This document shows, one piece after another, positions 46,626 through 55,915 of a stretch of DNA of 64,000 nt. The notes below the pieces were generated by a model. That model ran no database searches. It was not told the DNA's origin and saw nothing but the letters and a program-made list of their open reading frames with translations. The stretch is from CAZWCE01 sp964632505 (GTDB lineage: Bacteria; Planctomycetota; Planctomycetia; Pirellulales; Thermoguttaceae): contig CAZWCE010000005.1 in NCBI GenBank assembly GCA_964632505.1, positions 1 through 64,000 on the forward strand, read 5' to 3'. The translations under genes and the position numbers were made by a program. Numbering within the stretch: position 1 is the first letter of the stretch; every line of letters begins with the position of its first letter.

Positions 46626-47978
46626 TCAGACGAGCTTCGCGCGGAGGTATTCGATCAACGGCTCGAACGACGGTTCGGTCGAAACGGTCTCCGACTCGCC
46701 GCCGGCCAGATCCTTCACTTGGCACTCGTGCGTTTCCGCTTCCCGCGACCCCTGAATGAGGGCGAACCTGAAGCCACGGCGATCGGCGTATTTGAGCTGT
46801 TGGCCCAGCTTCTTCGCTTCCGGGTAGACCTCCACGCCGATGCCCGCTCGGCGAATCGCGGCGGCCATCGCCAGGTAGTTGTTGGCCAATTGCTTGTCGA
46901 ACAGTGGAATCAGCACCGGCGCCGGTGTTTGGATTTTTTCCAAGAGATCCAACTCCTCCAGCGCGGCCGTCAAGCGATCAAGTCCCAGCGATGCCCCCAC
47001 CCCGGGGAGTTCCTGCTTGGTGTACAGACCGGCGAGATTGTCGTATCGTCCCCCGGAACAGATACTCCCGATGCCGGGCAGATCGTCGAGGAACGTCTCG
47101 TAGATCGTCCCGGTGTAATAGTCGAGTCCCCGGGCAATGGAAACGTCGAGTGCGATGCGCTCGCGCGGCACTCCGCCCGCCTGCATGCCGACCAGCACCG
47201 CCTCGAGCTCCGCCAGTCCTTCCACACCCGAGGGAGAGCCTTCGAGCAGTGCGCGAAGTTGCCCGAATATCTCCTCGTGGCCGCCGGTCATCTCCGCAAG
47301 CTTCAACACCGCCGACGACTGTTCCTCGCTCGTACCGGCCGTTTCCGCCATCTCCCGGGCAACCGCTTCAGCGCCGATCTTGCCGAGCTTGTCGAGTGCA
47401 CGCAAGACGGGCGTCGCCTTCTCGGCCAATTGGAGCTTCTCGAGCAGCCCGCCGAGAATCTTGCGATTGTTCAGCCGGATTTTGAATCGCTCAATCCCCA
47501 ACGCCATGAGCAGATCGTGAATGACCAAGCCGATCTCGATGTCGGCTTGCACCGATCGCGTTGCGATGATGTCGAAATCGCACTGCATGAACTCCCGAAA
47601 ACGCCCCGCCTGGGTGTTCTCCCCACGCCACACCTTCCCAAGATGATAACGCTTGAACGGCGTACCCAGGTTGCCGATGTGTTGGGCGGCGAACCGCGCG
47701 AACGGCACGGTCAGGTCGAAACGCAGCCCCACTTCACGGCCACCGTGGTCGGTGAATTGGTAGAGCTGCTTGTCGGTCTCCTCGCTCCCTTTGCCCAGAA
47801 GAATCTCCAGGTATTCCAGCGCCGGCGTGTCGATCGGGCTGTAGCCGAACGAGCGGAACACCCGTCGGGCGGCGTCGCTCATCGCCTCGCGCGGCAGCAT
47901 GGTTTCGGGCAAAAAATCGCGGAATCCCTTGAGCGTCCGCGGCGTGATCAACGGCTTCTTCTTTTTCTTGTCGCTCAT
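46626..47978 (-). CDS. hisS: Histidyl-tRNA synthetase
   Basis: A class II synthetase that charges tRNA-His. A basic N-terminal tail is followed by KGFRDFLPE, motif 1; the DLTVPFARF block and RYHLGKVWRGENTQAGRFREFMQCDFD form motif 2, and the histidine-specific signatures are LDVSIARGLDYYTGTIYE and GSICSGGRYDNLAG. The C-terminal domain (VLIPLF ... GIGVEVYPEAKKLGQQLKYADRRGF ... ALIQG) is the anticodon-binding domain. The length of 450 residues is normal for the longer HisS branch. Confidence 0.95.
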   Translation of the reverse strand: MSDKKKKKPLITPRTLKGFRDFLPETMLPREAMSDAARRVFRSFGYSPIDTPALEYLEILLGKGSEETDKQLYQFTDHGGREVGLRFDLTVPFARFAAQHIGNLGTPFKRYHLGKVWRGENTQAGRFREFMQCDFDIIATRSVQADIEIGLVIHDLLMALGIERFKIRLNNRKILGGLLEKLQLAEKATPVLRALDKLGKIGAEAVAREMAETAGTSEEQSSAVLKLAEMTGGHEEIFGQLRALLEGSPSGVEGLAELEAVLVGMQAGGVPRERIALDVSIARGLDYYTGTIYETFLDDLPGIGSICSGGRYDNLAGLYTKQELPGVGASLGLDRLTAALEELDLLEKIQTPAPVLIPLFDKQLANNYLAMAAAIRRAGIGVEVYPEAKKLGQQLKYADRRGFRFALIQGSREAETHECQVKDLAGGESETVSTEPSFEPLIEYLRAKLV

Positions 47979-48300
47979 CGTCTCGTTTTCCGGTCCATGG
48001 CCTTTTCGGATCCCCTGCCCGGAAAAGAACCTAACCTCCGAGAGGGAAAACCCCCATTGTACCCGTTTTTTGCGCCCCGTGGAGGGACCGTCCCCTCAAG
48101 ACATGCCGGCAATGAAGCACGCGGAGAGAGTGGAACGGAGCCATTCAGAGCTCGACACAGCCTACGCGACATGTTAAGCTACTCGAAGGATGATGTATTC
48201 CGGCCCTGTCGCAAATACTTTTTTTGCAACGCCTACGTCGTGAAATGGCCCGCGATTTCCGCGAATATGAACGATGATTTCGATCTCCGAGGAAAAATCG
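47979..48300. other. Divergent intergenic region (hisS / membrane protein)
   Basis: No gene supported. An ATG at 48274 could extend the downstream gene by nine residues. No repeat or terminator was seen. Confidence 0.4.
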
Positions 48301-49005
48301 ATGGAACTTCCATGGACCCACTGCTTCCGGCCGCGGCCCTACTATCGCAATCTCGGTATCATGGGAGCGGGGTGGGGTTTGATCTTTCTGGTAGTATGCT
48401 TCCTTCTTTTCTTCCAGGACGCCCCCATTGCGGGAGCTATCATAGCTTCTGTTTTCTCCTTCTTGACGGCTTTGAATCTGTACATGGTTCTGTTCTACTA
48501 CCGATACCGACTCTTCCTCCATCCGGAGGGATTTCGAATCCAGGGAGTATTCCGGAGATGCGCCGCCACCTGGCAAGAGGTCGATGAGATCGTATGGAAA
48601 AAAGGCCCCCGAGGCGGAAGCGTTCGAAGGGGCGGAAGCGTTCGAATCGTCGGTTCCTTCGGACGTTGCGGTATTGAATTGGAATTTTTCCATACCGAAC
48701 AGCGCGGGGAACTGATCGCGCTGCTCCGAGAAGCGGTCGGGGAAAACCGTCAGAAAAATTGGGAAACGTTCGAGCGGCATTTCGCCGCCCCCCCCGCAAT
48801 ACGGCGGCACGACAAACTGCAGAAAAAAATCCTCTTGTGGGTTTTCGGTACGTGGACGATTCTGTGGGCCGTGCTCTTGGGCATGGTCCATCCCCTGGGG
48901 CTGGTTGCGGTTTTGATCCTGTTCGCCCTGGCCGCGATTTACCTCTGGGTCCGCCATCGACAGGAACGCTCGAAGAAGGAGCGGAAAGAAGCGGAGGCGG
49001 CGTGA
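48301..49005 (+). CDS. Membrane protein with PH-like core, function unknown
   Basis: 234 residues from ATG 48301, chosen over 48274 because GAGG lies at good spacing before it. Two N-terminal TM helices (IMGAGWGLIFLVVCFLLFF and AGAIIASVFSFLTALNLYMVLFY) are followed by a beta-rich core beginning YRLFLHPEGFRIQGVFRRCAATWQEVDEIVW, the pattern of bacterial PH-like domains after membrane hairpins. Two more TM helices near the C-terminus (VFGTWTILWAVLLGMVHPL, VAVLILFALAAIYLWV) and a basic tail complete it. A 7-residue duplication (GSVRRGGSVR) sits in the core. No function can be assigned. Confidence 0.75.
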   Translation: MELPWTHCFRPRPYYRNLGIMGAGWGLIFLVVCFLLFFQDAPIAGAIIASVFSFLTALNLYMVLFYYRYRLFLHPEGFRIQGVFRRCAATWQEVDEIVWKKGPRGGSVRRGGSVRIVGSFGRCGIELEFFHTEQRGELIALLREAVGENRQKNWETFERHFAAPPAIRRHDKLQKKILLWVFGTWTILWAVLLGMVHPLGLVAVLILFALAAIYLWVRHRQERSKKERKEAEAA

Positions 49006-49024
49006 GTCTTTCTCGGACGGTTTT

Positions 49025-49372
49025 CTAGCGCAATCGATTCTTCTCATCGACCTTCACGACGATCGGGCGGTGCCGGGTCGCTTCGTCGGCATCGAGCGCG
49101 CAATAGGTGAGAATGATCAACGGGTCGCCGGGGATGCCGTCGCGGGCGGCCGGGCCGTTGAGCATGATCGTCCCCGAGCCCGCTTCTCCCTCGATGATGT
49201 AGGTGACCAGCCGGTGTCCGTTGTTGACATTCAGCACATGGACCTGCTCGTTGGGCACCATATCGGCGGCATCGAGCAGGAGACGATCGATCGTGATGCT
49301 CCCCTCGTAGTCCAATTCCGTGCCGGTGAGGATGGCCCGGTGGATCTTCGATTTGAGCATGTAACGCTGCAA
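49025..49372 (-). CDS. panD: Aspartate 1-decarboxylase
   Basis: Decarboxylates L-aspartate to beta-alanine for pantothenate and CoA. The pyruvoyl enzyme is made by self-cleavage between Gly24 and Ser25 in DYEGSITID, exactly the usual position. MLKSKIHRAILT, NVNNGHRLVTYIIEGE and GPAARDGIPGDPLIILTY are family blocks; 115 residues is a normal length. The start codon is TTG at 49372 with AGGAGT upstream, which matches the usual family N-terminus (MxRxMLKSKIH). Its stop lies 20 bases from the end of the converging membrane-protein gene. Confidence 0.95.
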   Translation of the reverse strand: MQRYMLKSKIHRAILTGTELDYEGSITIDRLLLDAADMVPNEQVHVLNVNNGHRLVTYIIEGEAGSGTIMLNGPAARDGIPGDPLIILTYCALDADEATRHRPIVVKVDEKNRLR

Positions 49373-49457
49373 AGTCGTACTCCTGAGGATTCGAGACGAG
49401 GCGGGAAATTCGAAAAACCGGCGGGGGGCTCAGAGAAGTCCGCTGGGAAAATGCCGG

Positions 49458-49477
49458 AAGGACCGACGTCGGTCCTT
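49458..49477. repeat. 20 bp perfect palindrome between the zinc-peptidase gene and panD
   Basis: AAGGACCGACGTCGGTCCTT reads the same on both strands. It lies 86 bases upstream of panD and 140 bases past the peptidase stop. It could be an operator dyad, a REP-like unit or a terminator stem with a poor T-tract. Confidence 0.6.
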
Positions 49478-49617
49478 ACTGTTTCCTATTCATTATTCGC
49501 GAAAAAGACGATTTTGCAAGGGGAAAACCACCGATAGCGGATCCGGAACCTCCTCCGAGGAGCTGGCAGAGCGCGCAGCCTCGAACTTCGATGTTGCGAA
49601 AACGTGGCCGGAAGCGG

Positions 49618-50373
49618 CTATTCCTGGGCCCCGGCGTAACGCAGGGCAAAATAGAGAAATTGGAGGACGGCCATCAGCATCGCGGCGACGTAGGTCAATG
49701 CAGCGGCTCCGAGAACTTTTCGCACGTAGACCATATCTTCCGGCGGCACGATTCCCAGGGAGGCCAATTGGGCCTTGGCACGGCTGCTGGCGTTGTATTC
49801 CACCGGCAGGTTGACGATCTGGAAGAAAGCAACCGCGCCGAACAGGACCAGTCCGACCAGCGTGAGGAAGCTCAGGGCCTGAATGAAAAGCCCGATGAAG
49901 AAGAGGATCCAGGCGAAATTCGTCCCGAACGAGGCGGCCGGAACGGCGGCGTTGCGGACGATCAACGGGACGTAATCTCGGGCATCTTGCAGAGCGTGGC
50001 CCGCTTCGTGCGCGGCGATGCCGACCGCGGCGAGTGTGCGCTGCTGGTAGACTTCGTTACTGAGTCGCAACACTTTTGCCCGGGGATCGTAGTGATCGGA
50101 GAGGTGTCCCGGCGTGATTTCGATATCGACGTGTTGCAGCCCCGCCGAATCGAGGATATGACGTGCGGCGGAGGCCCCACTCATGGGGGCCGGGATTTCC
50201 TGGGCCTGGTTGTAGGTGGCCGAAATCCGCATCTGCGCCCACATCGCCAGAAGGAACGCCGGGGCGACCATCAGCAGATATCTCGGATCGAAAAAGATGA
50301 ACGAAAACAGGGTCACGTCGACCAGCGACGGAATCTGTGCGAAAAGGTCGGAAATGTTGTTCAGGTGAGGCAT
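49618..50373 (-). CDS. Membrane zinc metallopeptidase, YugP-like
   Basis: 251 residues of the neutral zinc metallopeptidase (Zn_peptidase_2, YugP) family. An N-terminal TM helix (LFSFIFFDPRYLLMVAPAFLLAMWAQ) precedes the conserved DHYDPRAKVLRLSNEVYQQRTLAAVGIAAHEAGHALQ block with the HExxH zinc site AHEAGH, then an ARDYVPL motif. Three more TM segments follow. The active site faces one side of the inner membrane; the natural substrates are unknown. The gene stands alone between panD and the ThuA-like gene. Confidence 0.92.
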   Translation of the reverse strand: MPHLNNISDLFAQIPSLVDVTLFSFIFFDPRYLLMVAPAFLLAMWAQMRISATYNQAQEIPAPMSGASAARHILDSAGLQHVDIEITPGHLSDHYDPRAKVLRLSNEVYQQRTLAAVGIAAHEAGHALQDARDYVPLIVRNAAVPAASFGTNFAWILFFIGLFIQALSFLTLVGLVLFGAVAFFQIVNLPVEYNASSRAKAQLASLGIVPPEDMVYVRKVLGAAALTYVAAMLMAVLQFLYFALRYAGAQE

Positions 50374-50590
50374 AGTCGGTGCTCTTGCTCGATTTCAGAG
50401 TGAAATGCAGGGAGGAACGGACGGTGGAAGGTTTTTTTGCACATTCTTACATAAAAATTATAGGTTGTTTCCCGACACCGGCAAGAGCCGTCGGCAGCGA
50501 AAAACGAGGGCCTTTTTCTTGCCTCTGAAGAGGGGACAGGAAAAGGGCCGGGAATCAACAAAATGGGGGGGTGTCGACCGCCACAAGCGA

Positions 50591-51640
50591 TCATTTGTCC
50601 GCTTCGGTCTTTTCGGGCAATTCCGGTAAGTCTTTGAGGGATAGACCTTTGCGGTGTTTCCCGAAGCCGATTTTCGTCGGCGTATACGGGACCACGAACC
50701 GGACATCCGCCTTCTCGGGCATTTGCTCCTCCAGTCCCATGCCCCAGTAACAGCCGTTGATGATCAGCCGCCGGAGGTTCTCGTTCTTGAAGTCGTCGAC
50801 GTGGCCCATCGTGGTGACGAGGATCCGCTGCTTGTCCCCCTCCGGGGCGCGGTCGTCGCGGGTCCAGACGATCGGTTGGTGGTTCTTATCTTGCTGGGGT
50901 TCTCCTCCGGCTTCCTTGCCGACGATCACTTCGCCCATCACCAGCGGTGTGCACCGGCCTCGAAGAGGCAACACGCCGTAGACGTCGGAGGGGACCCAGA
51001 AGGTGTCGTCGATGCCGGAGAGAACGGGATGATCGCGATGTTCCGGTAGGACGATCGCCCGGGTGCTGGTTCCCATGTGACTGCCGTGGTGATTGATCCA
51101 GGTCTGTCCCAGGATCCTTCCGCCGAACCCGCCACCCTCGGCCCGCCAACTCCACTGGCCGAGTTGGTCGTAATCGGGATGGTTCGACTGATAGTTGAAC
51201 GGGTGGGTGTTCGTGCGGATCGAGATGATCGGCTTGCCGGATTGGACGTAATCGAGAATGTGCTTCATCTGCTCGACGGGGAGGGCCCGGAACCGCAGGA
51301 ACATGACCAAGCAATCGGCGTCTTCGAGCGATTCCAGCCCGGGGATGTTGTCTTGGGTGGTCGGGTCGATCGTCCCTTCCTCGGGATGGATCGGCAGAAG
51401 CAAGGTCGATCGGAAACCGTGTCGGAAAGCGGCGATTCGGGCGAGCATCGGCATCGACTCTTCGGAACGGTATTCATCATCGCCGGTGAGAAACACGATG
51501 TGATGTCCAGAACCGGGGCCGTCGCCTCCGGGATAGACGATCGGAATCTCTTGCTCCTGGGCGAGCGCCGCCGGGACGAAGAGGAGGGCAAAAAGCAGGC
51601 CAGGCAATCCGTGGATTGGGAAGAAGCGCGTCATCATCAA
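50591..51640 (-). CDS. Exported ThuA-like (trehalose utilisation) domain protein
   Basis: 349 residues with a signal peptide (LPGLLFALLFVPAALAQ). The ThuA-like flavodoxin/glutamine-amidotransferase-type fold starts with GHHIVFLTGDDEYRSEESMPMLARI; DADCLVMFLRFRALPVEQMKHILDYVQSGKPIISIRTNTHPF and the HHGSHMGT block follow. ThuA-like proteins are often found with Gfo/Idh enzymes and sugar-degrading genes; the reaction is not established. AGGAG precedes the triple ATG at 51640. It follows the alginate lyase-like gene by 40 bases on the same strand, so the two probably share a transcript. Confidence 0.88.
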   Translation of the reverse strand: MMMTRFFPIHGLPGLLFALLFVPAALAQEQEIPIVYPGGDGPGSGHHIVFLTGDDEYRSEESMPMLARIAAFRHGFRSTLLLPIHPEEGTIDPTTQDNIPGLESLEDADCLVMFLRFRALPVEQMKHILDYVQSGKPIISIRTNTHPFNYQSNHPDYDQLGQWSWRAEGGGFGGRILGQTWINHHGSHMGTSTRAIVLPEHRDHPVLSGIDDTFWVPSDVYGVLPLRGRCTPLVMGEVIVGKEAGGEPQQDKNHQPIVWTRDDRAPEGDKQRILVTTMGHVDDFKNENLRRLIINGCYWGMGLEEQMPEKADVRFVVPYTPTKIGFGKHRKGLSLKDLPELPEKTEADK

Positions 51641-51679
51641 TCTCCTCGATGGAAGAAGGAAAGCTTTGGGAGACAGTTT

Positions 51680-52981
51680 CTAACGATGGTCGTCGGCCGG
51701 TGGTTTCGGAATCAGAAGTCGGAATCGCTCCTGGCGATTGGAGTCGGCGAGGAGCGTTTCGGCCGCCTTGCGGTATCTCGGTTCTTCGTAGATCCACGCG
51801 GCCTGACGCAGTAACGGGGCGAGCGAGCGGCCATGCACTCCGCCCAGTTGCTTGTAGGGAAACGTTTCTTCGCCGAGCGCAAAGGGAATGAGGTAATCGA
51901 GGGCTTGGCGAATGGATCGGCCATCGTCACTTTCGGCGTGCCAGAGGTCGAGTCCCACCTTCCGGCCGAGCGAGGCGAGGAGGAAAAAGCCCCGGAGATT
52001 CATTACCGAGTAGGAGAACGCCTTGGTTCGGGCCAGTTCATGGGGTTGTCGACCATCGGGTTCGATCTGGCGAAAATACCGGAGTTTCGGCACCTGCTGG
52101 AGGACTTGGCGGGCGAGATCGTCGTTTTCGACGTACAAGGCGTAGGTGGCCCGTTGGACGTCGTACCAGGTGATGTGATTGTTCTTGGTCCGGGCTTCCT
52201 GCTTTCCGATTTTGCTCTCTTGCATCCAGCGGAGGTACTCGGCAAACCAGGCGTGCATGCCGCGACGATCTTCATCGGTCATCGAAGGAGAAGCTTCCAG
52301 CAGCGAAAAGTAGTCGACCGTTCGCGAAAGGGAAGCGGTGTCGATGATGCCGATGCCTCTCCCCTCACAGCGGCCGGGGATCGCTTGTCCGAAGTTCAGG
52401 TGCGGATTCATTCGCGTTTCGGGATCGAGGAAGAAAGTTCGAAGCAGGGTCACCGCGCGATCGGAATAATCTTTCTCTCCGGTGAAGAACCAGGCCAGTG
52501 TGAGCGTCTCGACGGCATCCTCCATTCGGCCCATGGGGACGTTGTCGTACGTTTTTCTTTCCGGATTCACCTCGCCGTCTCGACGGATGTAGGGCAGGCC
52601 GTCTTCCTTGTCGGGATCGGGCCACCAGTACGGCCCGACGCTCATGTAGTCGTGCGGGTCCCCGCTGGGAGGGAGCCGCTTTTTGTGCACCACGGTGAAT
52701 GGACCGACCTCGAGCGCTTTTGCCGCCTCTGCGAGAAGATGCTCGAGAGCCGGCTCGAGACGGGGATCATCTCGATCGACGCGGCGCTTCGTTTCGGCGA
52801 GCCACCGTGGATGGAGTTGGAACAGATCGGTGGTCTTGCCGTCGAACGTCAATTCCGAATCGGTCGCCGAGATTTTCTGAGCCCGGGCGAAAGGAAGCAG
52901 GGCGAAGAGTCCGAAAAAAAAGACCGCCGTCGTCGCCAGGCGCCGGGGCGACCTTGTTTGCACGCCAGAAAAGGGTATCAT
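51680..52981 (-). CDS. Exported alginate lyase-family protein
   Basis: 433 residues with a signal peptide (TTAVFFFGLFALLPFARAQ). The all-helical toroid of the alginate lyase (PL5-like, PF05426) family is marked by FTVVHKKRLPPSGDPHDYMSVGPYWWPDPDKEDGLPYIRRDG, then NFGQAIPGRCEGRGIGIIDT and KNNHITWYDVQRATYALY, which carry the conserved Asn/His/Tyr catalytic region. Members cleave mannuronate-rich alginate or related uronic polysaccharides by beta-elimination; several members are of unknown specificity. GAGGAA precedes ATG 52981. First gene before the ThuA-like gene. The conserved His/Tyr makes an active enzyme likely. Confidence 0.88.
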   Translation of the reverse strand: MIPFSGVQTRSPRRLATTAVFFFGLFALLPFARAQKISATDSELTFDGKTTDLFQLHPRWLAETKRRVDRDDPRLEPALEHLLAEAAKALEVGPFTVVHKKRLPPSGDPHDYMSVGPYWWPDPDKEDGLPYIRRDGEVNPERKTYDNVPMGRMEDAVETLTLAWFFTGEKDYSDRAVTLLRTFFLDPETRMNPHLNFGQAIPGRCEGRGIGIIDTASLSRTVDYFSLLEASPSMTDEDRRGMHAWFAEYLRWMQESKIGKQEARTKNNHITWYDVQRATYALYVENDDLARQVLQQVPKLRYFRQIEPDGRQPHELARTKAFSYSVMNLRGFFLLASLGRKVGLDLWHAESDDGRSIRQALDYLIPFALGEETFPYKQLGGVHGRSLAPLLRQAAWIYEEPRYRKAAETLLADSNRQERFRLLIPKPPADDHR

Positions 52982-53116
52982 GGAATGTTCCTCATACAGG
53001 TATTTCGTCGACCAAGGTGTCGTTTCAAGGAGCAGGGAAAGTGGGGTCCCTGAAAATCATGCTTTCATTGTAAACCTTGACGACGCAGCATTCAAGTCGA
53101 CGCAGGCGATGAAGCG

Positions 53117-54220
53117 ATGGCCCATTTCACTTTCACCTACCACCAACTCGTCCAGCAGTACCGCCGGCTCGACGGTTTCCTTGAGCGCGGCCCCGATTTG
53201 AAGGCGCTTTCCGATCCGCCGCTGCCGCTTTTGATCACCGGAATCACCGGGGTGGTCGGCTACCATGCCCTCGCGTTCTTCCAAGCCCGTTACCCGGGTC
53301 GTGTTTACGGACTACGGCATCCCGAGGCCGCTCACTTCGACGCGCCCGGTTTGCTCGATCTCCGTCCCGAAAGGTATCGGGAGATGCGCGATCTTTTCGA
53401 TCGTTATCGATTCGCCTCGGTGCTCAATTGCGCCGGCAACTGTGCGTTGAAGACTTGCCAATTGAATCCCGAACTCGCCTGGACCTTGAATGTCGAAATC
53501 GTCCGCAATCTTCTGAAACAGACGCGCAAGCTTGGGCTCCGACTGGTGCACTTGTCGGTCGACCTGGTATACGGGGGACGCACCGGCGGAGATTACGCGG
53601 AGGAAGATCGGCCCGATCCGGTGACGGTGTACGGGCGGACGATGGTCGAAGGCGAAAAGGCGGTGCAGGAGGAGGATCCCGATGCCCCCATCCTGCGGAT
53701 TTCGCTCCCCATGGGCATCAGTTTCAACGGTCATGCGGGCGCGGTCGACTGGATCGCCTCCCGGTTCGCCGCTTCGCGTCCGGCGACGCTCTACTTCGAT
53801 GAGGTTCGCACGCCGACCTACAGCGAGTGCATGAATCGTGTCTTTCTGGAGATGCTCACTTCCGAGCACCGGGGCAGGTTCCATGCGGGCGGTCCTCGGA
53901 GGTTGAGTCTCTTTCAGATCGCCCAGATCATCAACCGCGTGGGCAATTTCGATCCCGACCTGCTTTTCGGCATGCCGCGCCACCATGCCGGACCGATTCC
54001 CCCGAGGGCGGGCAACGTGACGATGGATTCGAGGAAGCTCGCCGATGCACTCGGTTACGAGACGTTCGATCCCTGGCCCTTCTCATCGCGATGGGTGCCG
54101 ACCGATCGGCGATGGCATTACGATCGTCCCGCCGACGAAGAACGCTCGATTGTACAATTGTACACACAGGTGGCGGCCCATCCCGTGCTCTCACGGACCG
54201 CGGCGAGCCTCTTCTGTTGA
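53117..54220 (+). CDS. RmlD-like NAD(P)-dependent sugar-nucleotide reductase
   Basis: 367 residues of the RmlD/extended SDR group. After a 35-residue leader, LLITGITGVVGYHALAFF is the cofactor loop; VLNCAGNCALKTCQLNPELAWTLNV, LVHLSVDLVYGG and the catalytic Tyr-x3-Met-Val in VYGRTMVEGEKAV follow. The usual Lys at YxxxK is Met here (YGRTM), so this position deserves care: dTDP-4-dehydrorhamnose reductases normally have YGxTKxxGE. TPTYSECMNRVFLEM matches the RmlD C-terminal region. No rmlABC lies nearby. Activity and substrate are therefore uncertain. Confidence 0.82.
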   Translation: MAHFTFTYHQLVQQYRRLDGFLERGPDLKALSDPPLPLLITGITGVVGYHALAFFQARYPGRVYGLRHPEAAHFDAPGLLDLRPERYREMRDLFDRYRFASVLNCAGNCALKTCQLNPELAWTLNVEIVRNLLKQTRKLGLRLVHLSVDLVYGGRTGGDYAEEDRPDPVTVYGRTMVEGEKAVQEEDPDAPILRISLPMGISFNGHAGAVDWIASRFAASRPATLYFDEVRTPTYSECMNRVFLEMLTSEHRGRFHAGGPRRLSLFQIAQIINRVGNFDPDLLFGMPRHHAGPIPPRAGNVTMDSRKLADALGYETFDPWPFSSRWVPTDRRWHYDRPADEERSIVQLYTQVAAHPVLSRTAASLFC

Positions 54221-54320
54221 TCTCGGGTGTCGACCGGTTCGCCGAGGGATCCGTTCCGATCGGCTCGAACAGCCCGGTGAATCCAAGGCACGATCTTTTT
54301 TTCAGGCTGTCATGCGCAGA

Positions 54321-54356
54321 GAAAAACGGACAGGCGCTCAAGGAGCACCCGTCCGT
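54321..54356 (-). terminator. Intrinsic terminator of the Gfo/Idh gene
   Basis: ACGGAC pairs with GTCCGT, continued by GG/CC and GCTC/GAGC with two mismatches. On the minus strand five T follow (54322-54326). It is about 70 bases beyond the stop. Confidence 0.75.
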
Positions 54357-54424
54357 ACGGATCGATGGTTGAAGGTTCGCCGGCCGCCCGCAGAATCAAG
54401 GATTGGCCGGGAATGAAATGGAGC

Positions 54425-55915
54425 CTAGGCTTCCAAGGAGTAGCCGTCGCGGTAGGTCGGCTTGATCAGCTCTTCGACGCCGGGGGTGTCGACTTTGTTG
54501 GTGACCTTGAGATTCTTGGCGTCCCATTGGACCTTTTCTCCCTTGCCGTTCGGCGCGGTCCAGACGGCGAGGTTGCCGAGAAGGATCGTCTCGGTGAGCG
54601 GGCCGGCATGGTTCGGGAAGTTCGAATAGCACAAGGACGGATCGTTTTCCTTGATGGCGGTGATCAGCTCGTACATATTTCGGGTATCGGTGCTGAGATT
54701 CTGTCCTTCCGGTTGCGGAGCCTTGCGGAATTCGACGTCTTTCTTTTCGCCGCCGATCAGGCTCCAGCGACCGCAGTAATCGTCGGGGGAGAAGACCTTG
54801 CCTTCGCTGCCGATGATAAGTGCGCCACTGATTTTTCCGGCGCCCCTGGAGAGGTATTTCTTTTTCTGGTCCGGATCGAGCCCGTCGAGCAGCTCGGCCA
54901 GATTCGCCGGGATGTTGCCGCCGTCGTACCAGGTGAACGGCACGGCGGGACGGCTCTCGTTGGCGGGGAACTCGAAGTGAATGACCGAGCGGGCCGGGAA
55001 GCTGTTGAAGCCGTGACCACTGGTTTCGGCGACCACCGAAGTCGGGTTCGCCAAACCGCAGGCGGCGTAGGGCATGTTGACCGTATGGCAGGCCATATCG
55101 CCCAGGGCACCGCTTCCGAAGTCCCACCAACCGCGCCAAGCGAACGGGTGGTACTGGCCGGGATAGTAATCGCGATACGGGGACGGACCGATCCAGAGAT
55201 CCCATTCCAGATTTTCGAGATCTTTCTTGATCTGCTTCTTCTTCATCTCGATCAGCTTATCGGCCTGATCCGGTTTTTCCTTCCTGGCCTGGGCGGCGAA
55301 GGTCTCGAGCGTTTCCGGCGGTTCTCCCTGCGGCCAAACCGGACGATTCGTCCAGACGTGGACTTCCTGGATCTCGCCGATGGCGCCGGCCTGGATTTGC
55401 GCGACCGCTTCGCGGAGCGAATCGAGGGCACTGCCCTGGTTCCCCATTTGGGTGCAGACACCGGTTTCCCGGGCGACTTCGCCGAGGAGTCGGGCTTCAT
55501 AGATGGTGCGCGTGAGCGGCTTTTGCGTGTAGCAGTGCTTGCCCATCTTCATCGCCATGAGGGTGGCCGGGGTATGCGAGTGGTCGGGAGTGCTGATGGT
55601 GACCATGTCGATCGACTTTTCGCATTCCTCGAGCATCTTCCGCCAGTCGGTGTAGGTCTTGGCGCCTTCGTACTTCTTGGCGGCCCCGCCGAGTCGGTTT
55701 TTGTCGACGTCGCAAATGGCATAGGTATCGGCGAATCGCGCGGCGTTGCCCGAGTCGCTGCCGCCCTTGCCCCCGATGCCGATACTGGCGACCGAGATGC
55801 GCTCGTTGGGCGATTCCTGGGCGCGGACGCGATGCGTTCCGGCGGCGACCCAGTAGCCGACGCCCGTCACGGCGGTCGTCTTCAGAAAATCACGACGATT
55901 CGGTTGGTGAATCAT
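54425..55915 (-). CDS. Tat-exported Gfo/Idh/MocA-family oxidoreductase
   Basis: 496 residues with a twin-arginine signal, NRRDFLKTTAVTGVGYWVAAG, cleaved near VRAQ. The Rossmann entry is VASIGIGGKGGSD; DVDKNRL, MVTISTPDHSHTPATLMAMKMGKHCYTQKPLT (with the EKP-equivalent QKP) and GNQGSALDSLREAV follow. The C-terminal half has HPFAWRGWWDFGSGALGDMACHTVNMPYAACGL, typical of the exported planctomycete/Bacteroidetes branch. Members oxidise or reduce sugars and inositols with tightly bound NAD(P) in the periplasm. It has a terminator after it and appears monocistronic. Confidence 0.93.
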   Translation of the reverse strand: MIHQPNRRDFLKTTAVTGVGYWVAAGTHRVRAQESPNERISVASIGIGGKGGSDSGNAARFADTYAICDVDKNRLGGAAKKYEGAKTYTDWRKMLEECEKSIDMVTISTPDHSHTPATLMAMKMGKHCYTQKPLTRTIYEARLLGEVARETGVCTQMGNQGSALDSLREAVAQIQAGAIGEIQEVHVWTNRPVWPQGEPPETLETFAAQARKEKPDQADKLIEMKKKQIKKDLENLEWDLWIGPSPYRDYYPGQYHPFAWRGWWDFGSGALGDMACHTVNMPYAACGLANPTSVVAETSGHGFNSFPARSVIHFEFPANESRPAVPFTWYDGGNIPANLAELLDGLDPDQKKKYLSRGAGKISGALIIGSEGKVFSPDDYCGRWSLIGGEKKDVEFRKAPQPEGQNLSTDTRNMYELITAIKENDPSLCYSNFPNHAGPLTETILLGNLAVWTAPNGKGEKVQWDAKNLKVTNKVDTPGVEELIKPTYRDGYSLEA

